The notes under the pieces were generated by a model that saw only the letters and a list, made by a program, of their open reading frames with translations, ran no database searches and was not told the DNA's origin. DNA of 64,000 bases. Source: Gnetum montanum. Its lineage: Eukaryota > Streptophyta > Gnetopsida > Gnetales > Gnetaceae. Positions 47,216 to 57,409 of this stretch are shown piece by piece (position 1 is the stretch's first letter; every line of letters begins with the position of its first letter). The stretch lies in assembly GCA_015680685.1 (NCBI GenBank), contig MNCI01010136.1:370-64369 (forward strand), read 5' to 3'. Both the position numbers and the translations under genes were made by a program.

Positions 47216-49795
47216 TTCCAGGATTAGCTAATTTCCTAGGAAGGTTGTTAGCTTGGATCTAATCAAATACAACATGAGTGAACATAAAAGCATGGATTTT
47301 GGGTAATATTTGGTTTTAAGGGTTCCCAATGAAATGGTTTGCAAAAGATGAGGTAGGAGTAAGGTGAATAGCCACCTAAGCCTATGAGGGCTCAGTAGGA
47401 CTATTGGCTTAGAAAAATGGTCTTGTATGAGCATGAGGTTCCAAACCACTTGGTTGATTAGCCAATTTTAGATTGACAGCCTTGGTAGCATTTTGTTGCT
47501 GTGGCTAGGTTGGAAGTTCACCCTACATGGATGGAACTAACGATAGTTGCATTGAGGGTGGAGGAATAGGTGCAAGAATAAAAGGAGGATAAGGATGGAA
47601 TGTGGTATCCATCTTGGAGTGTGGAGAATGAGTTCTATAGTATTTGGGAGGATATTAGTGATGTTGGTAAGGAGAAACATGACTAGAAGAGTCACATGGA
47701 AATAGGGGTTGCTAAATGTAATACCCATATGGATCTAGTTGTTTGTAAGGGTACTACTACCTTAGTGGTGTCATCCCCCACAACTATGGATGTTGCCACT
47801 ACTAGTACTACTTGTATGGTTGTGGTGGAGTTTCACTTGGATAATATTGTTATTATTGATGGAACTTTCTAGGACTTCCTTGACAATAAGACAGTCTTCT
47901 ACATGTTTGTCTTTTTATTAGTCATGAATTCAAAGCATACACTTCAAACTCCTGTAAGTGTGACATGATGGGGTAAAATCCCTTAGGATGTTCATATTGG
48001 TAGATGTCACACCCACCATCATCATCTGATTCAATTTCTGCAATTTTCCTCTATGGTAGCAATCTTGCCCTTACCCCTTTGATAAGCACATTTAGCTTCC
48101 TTTCACCTCTTATAGTCACAATCACTACTTTTTTCTTTGGACTCTTCAGCAATTTTTGGAACAACTTGAAATCTACTATCCATAGAGTCCCACAACTGAT
48201 CTACCTTTGCTAAAATTTTAGAGGTAAATTTTTGAATCACCTCATCAAGTGATGATTCCTCCTCATTGTCACAAAATTGGACCTCCCTCTTGCAAATGGA
48301 AGGATCCCTATTATATTCCTTAGCACTTTTCCATTTCCTCAACTTTTCTTATTTTTTTGCTACTTGCTCAATCAACCTTTGGATTTGATGAACTCTAAAC
48401 TTTGATAGTCTTCATTGGGCATAGATCTCGAGAGTTATTCTTGTTTTAGAGAGAAGCCCATCTATGATGTGGTGAAGTTGTTCCTGCTAAGAGTAACCAT
48501 GGCCAAGGCATTGGTGTAGTAAGGAATAATATCTATCCATGGTGGCATCCAAGGACTCATGTGTTTCTTACTTCTAATCCTAGATCTACCTTCTCAGATT
48601 GGATACTCGAGAGTACATTTGATACTTGTCGTTGAATAGTTCAAGCATCGAACTCCATCTACAGATTGATTCTGGATCCAAGGTCTGGTACCAGCTTTTT
48701 GCTTCTTTAATGAGTATCCTAGGAAACAACTTAAGCTTTTGCTAGCTGTTTTCTATGTTTTGTAAGGCATAGGCATCGTGAAAAGCCTAAAGATGGTTTT
48801 GTGGATTGGAGTTATATCCCCCTCAAACTTGGGGATGTTGTTCATATCAAATCACTTAATCTTGCTATATTTCATATGCCTTGTCGAAATTCTCACTACC
48901 TCTACAATGTTTAACATGCTTTGGGTAATAAGCAAAGGCTCATCATAGCCATGATCCTAGTGCCTACAATGCCCTCTGCTACCCCTTCATTCATGAAAAT
49001 GGGCCTCTCTTGGATGCCTACGCCCCAAATCTTAGCTTACCTGATGGTCCTGATGATCATCTCAGTCCTGTTGATCATCTCCATCACAATGATGTCCCAT
49101 GTGGTTGTGTTCAAAACCAAAAGAGGAAGAAGATGATGATAAAGGTGAAGAGGAAGGAGGACTAGCATCATCATGGTGCTTTCCACCCCCTCTTCGGTGG
49201 TCACAGCCACGATCATGTTCATGCTGCTTGCCCGCATCGCTACCATGACTCTCCTCCTTGGATCCCCCTTTGTCATGGGATTCATTATTGCTAGAATCAA
49301 GATTATGTATCTCGGATTGCAAGTTTTGGTTTTGACCTCTTCATCAAAGTTAAAGAGAAGAGTCTCTCTATATGGAAAATCCCCAAAGAAGGGTTTTCCA
49401 CCATCTTTTTGGTACATCAAGAATGGAAAATCATTGGACCACTTCCCCTTTGCAAACTTGTAATGTTGCTCTACTTGTCAATCCCTCAAACATTGTGCAT
49501 CGATGGGATGATAGTCCCTGGTATAACTATCCTACACAACATATTTAGCATGAAGTTCTTGGATGCCCAACTACATAAGAGTTTGGTGGAGCATCACAGG
49601 AATGGATCAATCGGGTGGCAACACAATGCTACCCTCCATGTCTTACCACCACAATTGTTCATCTTAGTGTAGGATGAAGGTGAAATTGGATACATACTCA
49701 TCAAGATGAGCATATATCACTTTGTATTGCTGGGGCACTTACTGATTTACTTCATCAAAATCAAGTAAAGAATCACTCCTATGAGAAGAAGACAT
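47215..49795 (-). pseudogene. E gag pseudogene
   Basis: Starts MSSSHRSDSLLDFDEV at 49795. Same order as G2: FTFILH near 49665, a Ser/His-rich low-complexity stretch (49062-49320; SPPSSSPLSSSSSSFGF), capsid-core fragments 48780-48420, zinc-knuckle remnant near 47970-48010, Pro/Tyr-rich linker 47880-47520. A TAG occurs at the YYI position near 47718. Many stops and frame changes. Confidence 0.65.
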
Positions 49796-49939
49796 CTTAT
49801 ATTAGAAGACAAGAAATGCAGTGTACTTTCTTATAATTGTTGTAGTTATTTCGATGTATGATATGACTCTAGGGTTCCTTCCAACGATGTTAAATAGTTT
49901 TTTAGTAAATCCTAAATAGCACATGTAACAAACTAAAGG

Positions 49940-49957
49940 TTATTGGCAATGGCTCCA
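49940..49957 (-). promoter_or_regulatory. Primer-binding site of E (decayed)
   Basis: Minus strand TGGAGCCATTGCCAATAA; the first 13 bases match the tRNA-Asp complement with two changes, the rest is degraded. Confidence 0.6.
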
Positions 49958-49958
49958 A

Positions 49959-50825
49959 TGATGAGCAACAAGTATACCCTATGCCCAACCATACAAATTG
50001 TAAGTGTTCATGCATAATCTATTCAAATTCTATAGACCTTAAGTTCCTAAGTATGCTAGTTCTAGGAAGTTGTATGGTTAAGTGTAATTGGGGTACATGA
50101 TTTTTATTATTTTATATTTTATTTGCCTATGATTGATAACAAGTTGAAACTCAATTTATTAACCAATTTAACTAATCTAGTTGCTAATTAATTACTAACT
50201 ATCCTAACATAAGCATCCAATCCCACTTTCTGTATACATCCTAAATGCATACAACATTGCTCGGTTACCAAGCGTTAAGCATTGTTGGGATTGCCAAGTG
50301 TTGCATGTTATGCTCGAAGTGGTCATATTTATGTGTTTAATCTATTTAATTTAATTAGTTAATTAATTAAATTCTTACTTATCTTAATTAATCGCATAAT
50401 TAATGAAAACAGTAAATGCAAAGATAAATCATTAGTCTATTCCAAGTGTTGCAAGGTTTGATCAAAAGGCTCATCTTTATTACCATTCACACTAGTGTGC
50501 TTAGGTACATCAGTGCTTGAATAAAGATCTATACACTTTCTAACTCTTATTATAGGCACTCAAAAAATATTCTAACTCTCAAATGATAAAACTACACGAG
50601 CTCTGTTACAACTATGACAAACCATGCCAAAAACACAATGGATGAGCATGTATTTATAGACTTTATTGTGGAGCTACGTCAACAAGGCCTCATAAATGCA
50701 ACAAATGCTATGTCGATGTGGCCCCACCAATGAGGCAACACCACATAGATGGGGTCATGTCAATGAGGGCCCATTGACGGCCATGTCAACAGGGCCCGTC
50801 GACATGACACATTAACACTTCATCA
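49959..50825 (-). mobile_element. E 5' LTR
   Basis: 867 bp. In plus orientation TGATGAGCAACAAGTATACC to CTTCATCA. U3 has GGGCCC and GTCGAC words, TATA CTATAAATACATG near 50650. AATAAAGA-type signal near 50515. Followed by ACTCA (right target duplication) and the rest of the F LTR. Confidence 0.85.
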
Positions 50826-50830
50826 ACTCA

Positions 50831-51010
50831 TACTTAACTATAAGTAAAGCAAACACAAGTGTGAGTTACGAAGACAATGATCACATGGCCCATTAGCTCA
50901 CAATCTTTGACTATAGGCAAACTTAGGAATTAAGTCTACACAATTGACCAAATCACTAGTGCACACTTGTGATTCATATAGTTGGCGTAGGGTATACTCA
51001 CTACTCATCA
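50831..51010 (+). mobile_element. F 3' LTR, right part
   Basis: 180 bp collinear with the last part of plus-strand LTRs (compare 18548-18720), ending GTATACTCACTACTCATCA. Together with 22868-23552 it makes an LTR of about 865 bp. It marks the right boundary of F. Confidence 0.8.
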
Positions 51011-52400
51011 ATAGAAGAAAGGTTTTTGTGTTCTTTCAATATCTTTCTAAATTTTAGCATGAAGTCCATATCCCCAAACAACACATCCATACAAGGTAGT
51101 AGAATAGATAATAGTTTGAAAATTTTGTTTTCTAACCTTCCAAGGTCAAAGTCCTAAATCCTTACACTTGCTTTTGAATGTATATAAAGCCTTGAAACCT
51201 TTTATTGTTCCGTCTTTAATGCACTTTCCCAAATGTAATTGCTCATATAAATGAGGGACAAATAGAAAAGGATATACTATTTGCACATTGGTACCTCCAA
51301 AATGGAAGTTATAAGAGGTATTTCTTGTACCCCAAATCATCAATTTGGTTTTATCCACATTCACTTGAAGACCATATGAGCAACAATAATTTTCAAAAAT
51401 TTGCAACATATTTTGTATACCTTCACTATTTGGTATCTACTTTTAATAGCATGACTATCTTTCTTGTTACATAACCATTCATGCATTTCTTCAATTAAGA
51501 TACCAAAAATAGTTAAAGAAATGAACAACCAATTTTTCTCTAACATTAGAATTTTTTCTATGAATTACTGTCTGTAATTTTAATAATCACTTCCGTATAT
51601 AATCTTTGAGTTGTTGCAATCAAATTTGAAGGAAGGCCAGTTTTATGCAAGTACAACTATAGTTTTGTACAAACTACTAAATCATATGTTTTTGCAAAAT
51701 CACTAAAATAAATAAAAATTTTGTATTAACTAGAACTTGCAAAAAAAATTTATAAGACATTTCAAATCATACTAGATCTATCATTAAATGCATTTGAATT
51801 CTCAAGGGTTAGAAAGAGAATAAATAGCATTACAGTGTCTAAGAGTAACAAGTGATCAATAGTGGAGTGATTTTGTTTAAAACCTACTAGACACCTTCCT
51901 TTGACTTGGTTAACTTCAACCCAAAAATTGGTTTTTTTAGTAGAGTGCCCAACAACTTAGCAAAAATATTACTTATAATAATCATTCAATAATTGCTCAA
52001 ATTATTTTTATTTCCTTTTTTATATAACAATATCACTTTACTAGTTTTCTAATATTGATTTCATCCTTGATCCATTTCTGAACTTAATCTATGCCAAGTT
52101 TCTCTATCAATAGCAACTCCTACCTAGTTTAATAATTATGCATATAAACCTTCCAAATCTACAACTTTGCCAAATGCAAACTTTTTAATACCCTCTTTGA
52201 CTTCCTCAAAAGTAAATTGGAGAGGTACCTGTAGTACAATAGCAGTAGAAATACCATCTTCTCCTTAAATAGTTTATTGTAAAATGAGAAAATATCTTGA
52301 AAATAAATTAAATGATAAAGAGGCTTTATGATGAAAACATTATCAAAATAGTCTATGCTCCTTTCTAATGGTGCAAGTAAAATATTTCTACTACTTCTGA
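51011..52400 (-). pseudogene. LINE reverse transcriptase remnant
   Basis: Non-LTR retrotransposon RT read in pieces on the minus strand, from high to low coordinates: FTFEEVKEGIKKFAFGK (about 52215), TSKVILLYKKGNKNN and IISNIFAKLLGTLL (52040-51940), GFKQNHSTIDHLL (about 51880), FSDFAKTYDLV (about 51700; the FxDFxKAFD-type box), ISLTIFGILIEEMHEWL (about 51500; PLSPTLF-type box), the YADD region deleted, ENYCCSYGLQVNVDKTKLM (about 51385), and TTLYGCVVWGYG (about 51080). These are standard LINE RT landmarks. Truncated at 51010 by F. Numerous stops. Confidence 0.7.
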
Positions 52401-53940
52401 TAAATTTCCTTGCATTGGTTTTAATTATGCATTTATATGCATTAACTAAAATATAAATACTTTAACATTAAATATTATGGTCTACGTTTTTTACATTTTA
52501 TCCTTTTCTTATCAACCTTTTCAGGTTGGTACAATTGTATAATATTTTAAAGATTATAATTTGAAAGATTGACAAAAATCCTAAAAGGAAATGCCTCTAG
52601 GAGAGCTATCTTCATTCATTCCCTGCTTTAACAATTCGTCATCCTTATTATTAGCATTTTGTTCTAAGCTAGTTAAGGTGTTTAAATAATAAACATACTC
52701 TAATGAGCATAGCTATTACATAGGTATAGTTAAGCTCCAACCCAAAACTATGTGATAAAGTCATCTTAAAAGACAAACTCACCTTTACCAAACATCAATT
52801 AATTCATCAATACCATTGTAGGTTATGTCTTATTTTCTCTTTCTTTTAGGATGACTTATCACATTATAACTAACTTTGCATTAATCATAAATTCTAATTA
52901 TACAAAATTAACATGATATTCTAGAGTGTAACACGAAAATGCTTTTTGATTTAAAGAACATTGAGGCAACTTACCAATGTGTAATGACATACATATTCCA
53001 TGATCTTAGGGTGAAAACCAAGAATGACTAAGTTAACAATATCATTTATTAAATTAGAACACACTACCAATCATCCCTAAGACATAGATTTTGTATTTCA
53101 ATATTGCAATGAACATAATCTTCAACTTAATTCCAAGAAGTACATTTTTTATGTTTTTATAGGAGATACATTAAGACTTATGCGGGTCAAAAACAATATT
53201 GCATTTTGAATTTAACAAAGGAAAAACTTTTGACTTTTATTTCTACATTACTAAGAGAAAATGTAGAGATACCTACTAACAGAAAATACAAAAATAAAAG
53301 TAGAAATTTTGGATGATGTTTAATCCCCCATTTTGAAAACTCCTGTTTTGGCATCCAAACAACAATTTTTAAGGGTCCTTATTCCTTATCAATTTCCTTT
53401 TCCTAGAATTATTATTCTTCCTCTTGCTCATTGCCATGTTGTTGGTTTATTATCTTGTAGTAATTTCCAACTTTTCCTTTTGAAATGGATGATTTAGAAA
53501 TTCCTTTATAGTAATCTCACTATATTTGTCACCTAAAAAGAATAAGTTAGAAGTCCAATCAATTTTTGATGCTATAGCTTTAGTTGAGTGCATTTCGCTA
53601 TCATTAACAAAAGTTGATGCTATAGCTTTAGGTGATGTTATAACAAAAGTTGTGGAAGAATCATTAAAGCACAAAATCTACCCAACCTAATGGAGACATA
53701 TATGCATCTTGAACTTTTGTGCATGGAGAAATTAGTTACTAATTTTACCTTGTATACTAGATCCTTCATGTTTCCTATTAATGCACAATAAGTGATAAAC
53801 AATATAAAATAATTTTGTAATCGGTTGCAACGTCTCTTACATTGTAGCTATGATATTGTAAATGCAACATGTCATTAAATATTTATAAATACATCTTGGC
53901 ACATTTAGACCATCCAATGGAACAAACTTTATGAAATAAT
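52400..53940. other. AT-rich stretch without recognised genes
   Basis: Very AT-rich. A minus-strand frame of 74 codons at 53450-53674 (MCFNDSSTTFVITSPKAIAS) has an internal repeat, KAIAS twice, from an imperfect tandem duplication near 53565-53640. It might be LINE ORF1 or 5' sequence upstream of the RT, but I cannot identify it. Confidence 0.4.
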
Positions 53941-53943
53941 GTT

Positions 53944-54105
53944 GGAACTCTAATAAAAGTTAAATTGCCCAATTTAATCTTGCAATGCCTGTTAATTCCA
54001 ATTCTACTGAGGATTATGTTTGCTGGAACTCTAATAAAAGTTAAATTGCCCAATTTAATCTTGCAATGCCTGTTAATTCCAATTCTACTGAGGATTATGT
54101 TTGCT
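53944..54105 (+). repeat. 81-bp tandem duplication
   Basis: Two copies (53944-54024, 54025-54105) starting GGAACTCTAATAAAAG and ending ATTATGTTTGCT. The period is a multiple of three. It is followed by a shorter echo of GGATTATGTTTGCT (about 54118). Near-identical copies suggest a recent event or an assembly join. Confidence 0.85.
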
Positions 54106-54109
54106 CAAC

Positions 54110-54594
54110 GGTGCTGCGGATTATGTTTGCTGAACGGTGTGGAAATGATGCATACGAGGATAGAGGTAAATATGATGAACCATTATTCAAGATGGTGTTG
54201 CTGTTTCTAATATGTTTAGTTCTCCTTCAATGGCAACGTCACGACCAACATCCTCTGCCCCAACCATCTATCAAGATAATAATAAAAAGACAAAATCCGC
54301 AGATTCTTCAAAGCAAAATGTTTCTAAAATAGGCCATGTAAAGGAAGCTTCATCAAAAATTAGTGGAGATCTTGATACAGTAGCTTTGTTGGATTCTGTT
54401 AAAAGTTCATCCAGGCAAAATAGTCCCGAAAAGAGGTCTGTTGAAAGTATTATTTCTCATAGTGCTAGTATCAATGAAAACAATAAGCAGTTGATAACAC
54501 CATCAGCTGTATCTGATTGGAAATACTTTTCTGATCTTGATAATGATGAAGGTTCTACATCAGAGTTTCAAACTGTATCTTCAAATTTACTCTG
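54110..54594 (+). pseudogene. Unidentified host-like coding fragment (Ser/Asn-rich)
   Basis: An open frame at 54212-54594 (stop TGA at 54593) reads MFSSPSMATSRPTSS through DWKYFSDLDNDEGSTSEFQ. It extends upstream in frame as DGVAVSN to about 54190. A neighbouring frame, AERCGNDAYEDRGKYDEPLFK (54128-54192), would join it with a one-base shift. Composition (balanced, Ser/Lys/Asp-rich, no low-complexity runs) looks like a disordered part of a cellular protein and unlike the retroelements. No family recognised. It may be an exon or a captured gene fragment. Confidence 0.4.
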
Positions 54595-55041
54595 AGTGGA
54601 TGATCAAGATGGCTCGATAACAGTCTTCAGAAACTGTTATAACTGTGGGAAATGCAAAATATGTATTTTAAATTAAAAAAATGTTTGTTTCATTCACGAC
54701 TATATTTTCTGCAACCTCAACCTCTGCTACAGAGAAAACAAGTTGAAAAAAGCGGTATTGCTTTTTAATTATTTAAAACAAAGAAAAAAAAACAAGGGGA
54801 ATGCAATAGCAGCTTAGATCTCATATACACCCAAGAATAGAGAAAAAACTGCAGAAAGGGCGGAAAGGGATTGAAAAAGAATCAAAGCAAGCTCTCCAAG
54901 AACAGCAAGCAGATAGAATCATCATCAACAACAAAAAAAAAAAAATTTGAGTTTACAGCTGCAGTGATTCGAATTTGTAACATCGCAACAAATCCCTGCG
55001 GAGATTGTCTTATTTCTCCAAGATTTACTGCACGAGGACCT

Positions 55042-55357
55042 TCAGGCTGAGAAATGCTGCACGATGGAGTACTCGTTGAAAGGAGAAAATGCTTTCACGG
55101 CTTTCAAACTCTGTTCTACCATTTGGCGCAATTGCAGAGCATGGTCCAGCTCCATGTGGTAACCATGGTGGACGCAGCAAAGCATACGGATCTCTGTCTC
55201 AGGCTTGCCTTCATTGAAGGACTGAGAAAGCAGATCCACACAGCACCACTGCCAGTTCTGCGTCAGAAGGAGGGCATCCCGGCCCGGATCTGCAACTGCA
55301 ACGGCCTTGGACTTCTGTTCGTAGTCAATTTTAACTTGCTCATGCTGCTGCTACCTC
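55042..55357 (-). CDS. Unidentified GC-richer exon-like ORF (possible 3' terminal exon)
   Basis: About 104 codons open to the stop at 55042: QQHEQVKIDYEQKSK, DALLLTQNWQWCC, VDLLSQSFNEGKPETEI, HHGYHMELDHALQLRQMVEQ, ending VQHFSA. Upstream on the minus strand is a pyrimidine-rich TTTTGGTTTAATTTTGCAG, a good plant 3' splice site, 3-15 bases before the frame opens (a TAG lies between, so a slightly downstream AG would have to be used). GC content and codon use are richer than in the surroundings. It could be the last exon of a host gene or a gene fragment; the ORF in the opposite frame (55054-55368, +) is the shadow. Family not recognised. Confidence 0.4.
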
Positions 55358-55379
55358 TGCAAAATTAAACCAAAAACCA

Positions 55380-57316
55380 GAGCCACCATAACAAGAACAA
55401 AATAATATCAGATTTACAAAGCATAACCAAAAGCAGCAAAGAATCGCAACATCTGCGAAAAATGGTCAGCAGCGGCAGGAACAATCTTTCTTGAGCGCTG
55501 CTGCTCCGGTGATCTTCATCATGGTCCAACAATGGTGGACAATTTCTGCAATGTTAACGGGAGATGGGAGCACATGGCATCGCATGTGGCAAAGCTAGGC
55601 AGCTGGCACATATGCAGAAGTTTGACTAATATTACATCTGCAAGATCGAGTGCTTAACATCGGTTAGAAAGAGGTAGTCCTCCTTTAGAGAGCGATGTTC
55701 CATTTCAGCACTCTATTGGATAATGTATTTGGCACCCGGAAAAATGCTATCTCAGGAACCACCGCCTAATAAACTAATCCAAAAGAATGAAGAAATTCCA
55801 CGTAAAATTGTGAACTGGTTACATATGTTGTACCTAATGTTATCTTCATTGTTTTAAAAATTCATGGGATAGTTATCCCCCAGGACACTTTATGGCATAA
55901 ATTTCTCTAATTCTAATAACTTCTTATAGAAGTTATAACTTTTTAGGGTGGTTAAAATTAAATCTTCTAGATATTTGTAACTCACTTTAATCCTTTATGA
56001 TGTTTATAACTACCCAAAGCTACTATAATTAGAGCTTCACGGGTAGATTTAGGGGGGGATTTGGGAGAAGAAAAAACTTGGAAGAAATATATTGAAGATT
56101 GTAAAGCATGACTTGCTAAAGGCATCAATTCAACTACTTTGTTTTAATCTTCTTTTCTTCCCATTTTGTCTTAGTTGCTTAGCTAATGGTTTAGATAGTA
56201 TCTTGGCATTGAATTTTGGGATTTACTTATCACTTTTATAGCTTTGTTTTTGTGCAATACTAGACTTCTATTAGCTTTCCCATATAAGAGCTTATGTTAT
56301 CTTAGAAAAGCATTTTGAGAAATTTAATAGTAATGTCTTATAGAAATTACCTATTTGAGTTTAGAGGATCTAGAAAAATCTTTGATACTTTGACTTGTTT
56401 GAAATAGCTTCATTTTTTTTAATGTTTATTGCCTTGGGATTTCAATCTTCAAATTGTCAATTTTTTCCACTAGTTCAAGTGTTTGCAATTTTTGACAGTT
56501 GTTAACTATCCAACAAACGCTTGTACTTGTTTTTTACAAAGCATGTTGGTAGTGTAATAAGATTGTCTTTTACAAAAATTGCTTGTTGAGCTTAAAGGGT
56601 TTGAACAATTTGTTATATTTAGATTGAATTCAAATAACTTTATTGCAAAGTGTTTAATCATGTTCAATTTATCTTGCGTAAATGTTTGAGATTCACACAA
56701 ATTTGCTTTCTTTTCTTTTCTCTTATGAAAACCCATTGAATCCCACTCTATTTCTAGTTTTCTTGTGGAATTTTCTCTCTAGGGAAAATTAAGAGTAGAT
56801 TGGCAGAATTGTGCTTAAGCATTTTTGTGAAATTTTATTTGTTTCAAGTAGCGTACTATAGGGACTATATAGACTAAGTGACTTGACAAAATTAGTTAGT
56901 TGAATTTCTTTTATGATAACCAGTTATAGTTTCATACACAAACCCAAGTATTACAACATTCATAATAGCAAACACACACTCATGCTTAGTTCGTTCTATA
57001 ACCACTGAGTTTATTTAGAGGTATCTAGGCCTTGGTGTTGCTAGAAGACTAACAAGCACCTAAAACCTATTTGAAGGAACACCTTCATTTCCCATAACCC
57101 CAAATCCTAGGCCTGAAGGTCAAATGTTGGTGGTCCCAAACGATTGCAACACTTACGACATGCATTTATAACACCATTCGATCACATAATAGCTAGACTT
57201 TTTGAGTTTGATTTTGTAGCTTGGTAAACAATCAATGAATCCCTAAAACATGGATTTGAGTTAGTTGTATAGAGTCTTGTTTGAGTGGAATGTACTTGGA
57301 AACATTTTATGACTAG
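55380..57316. other. AT-rich intergenic DNA
   Basis: I see no gene, LTR end or RNA gene. 55400-55760 is somewhat GC-richer and could be untranslated or intronic sequence of the neighbouring exon-like ORF. From 55800 on the sequence is AT-rich with scattered short frames only. Confidence 0.5.
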
Positions 57317-57409
57317 TGATGAGTGGTGAGTATACCCTATGCCCAACCATACGAATTACAAGCATTCACACGCAATTCGGTCGAATTTTGTAGATCTTAA
57401 GTTCCCACA
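57317..57409 (-). mobile_element. Fragment of an E/F-type LTR
   Basis: In plus orientation TGATGAGTGGTGAGTATACC, then CCATACGAATTACAAG and CTTAAGTTCCCACA, matching the first 95 bp (plus) of the E LTRs. It is cut by the G array at 57410; CCACA (57405-57409) is the presumptive target duplication. The rest should lie beyond the right edge of the window. Confidence 0.7.

Larger units (their letters stand above)
23553..50825 (-). mobile_element. Element E: complete minus-strand Athila-like element carrying C and D
   Basis: 5' LTR 49959-50825, tRNA-Asp-type primer site 49940-49957, gag from 49795, pol to about 44560, spacer, ORF3 from 42491 to 39949 and again 31285 to about 30960, degraded polypurine tract near 30746-30754, and 3' LTR 30700-30745 plus 23553-24458. 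Flanks GCTCA and ACTCA. Its two LTRs are clearly related (shared GTATACCCTATGC start in plus orientation), which confirms the pairing despite 25 kb of separation caused by D and C. Confidence 0.8.
855..51010 (+). mobile_element. Element F: oldest Athila-like element, host to the nested insertions
   Basis: F is reconstructed from 855-10131, 18726-20519, 21725-22867 (internal) and 22868-23552 plus 50831-51010 (3' LTR). Its order is partial primer-binding site, gag, protease, RT, RNase H, integrase, non-coding spacer, ORF3, polypurine tract, 3' LTR. It is the most degraded element in the window, as expected for the oldest layer. Collinearity of its ORF3 across A2, and of its LTR across E, was judged by comparison with element E. 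The 5' LTR should lie left of the window beyond X. It is flanked on the right by a LINE remnant. Confidence 0.75.

Noticed and set aside
49959-51010. Two LTR pieces in opposite orientation with TGATGAG/CTCATCA ends, looking like a large inverted repeat
   Set aside because: Explained by the minus-strand E 5' LTR lying next to the remainder of the plus-strand F LTR; the target duplication supports nesting.
50826-51010. Independent solo LTR fragment
   Set aside because: It completes the F LTR interrupted at 23552.
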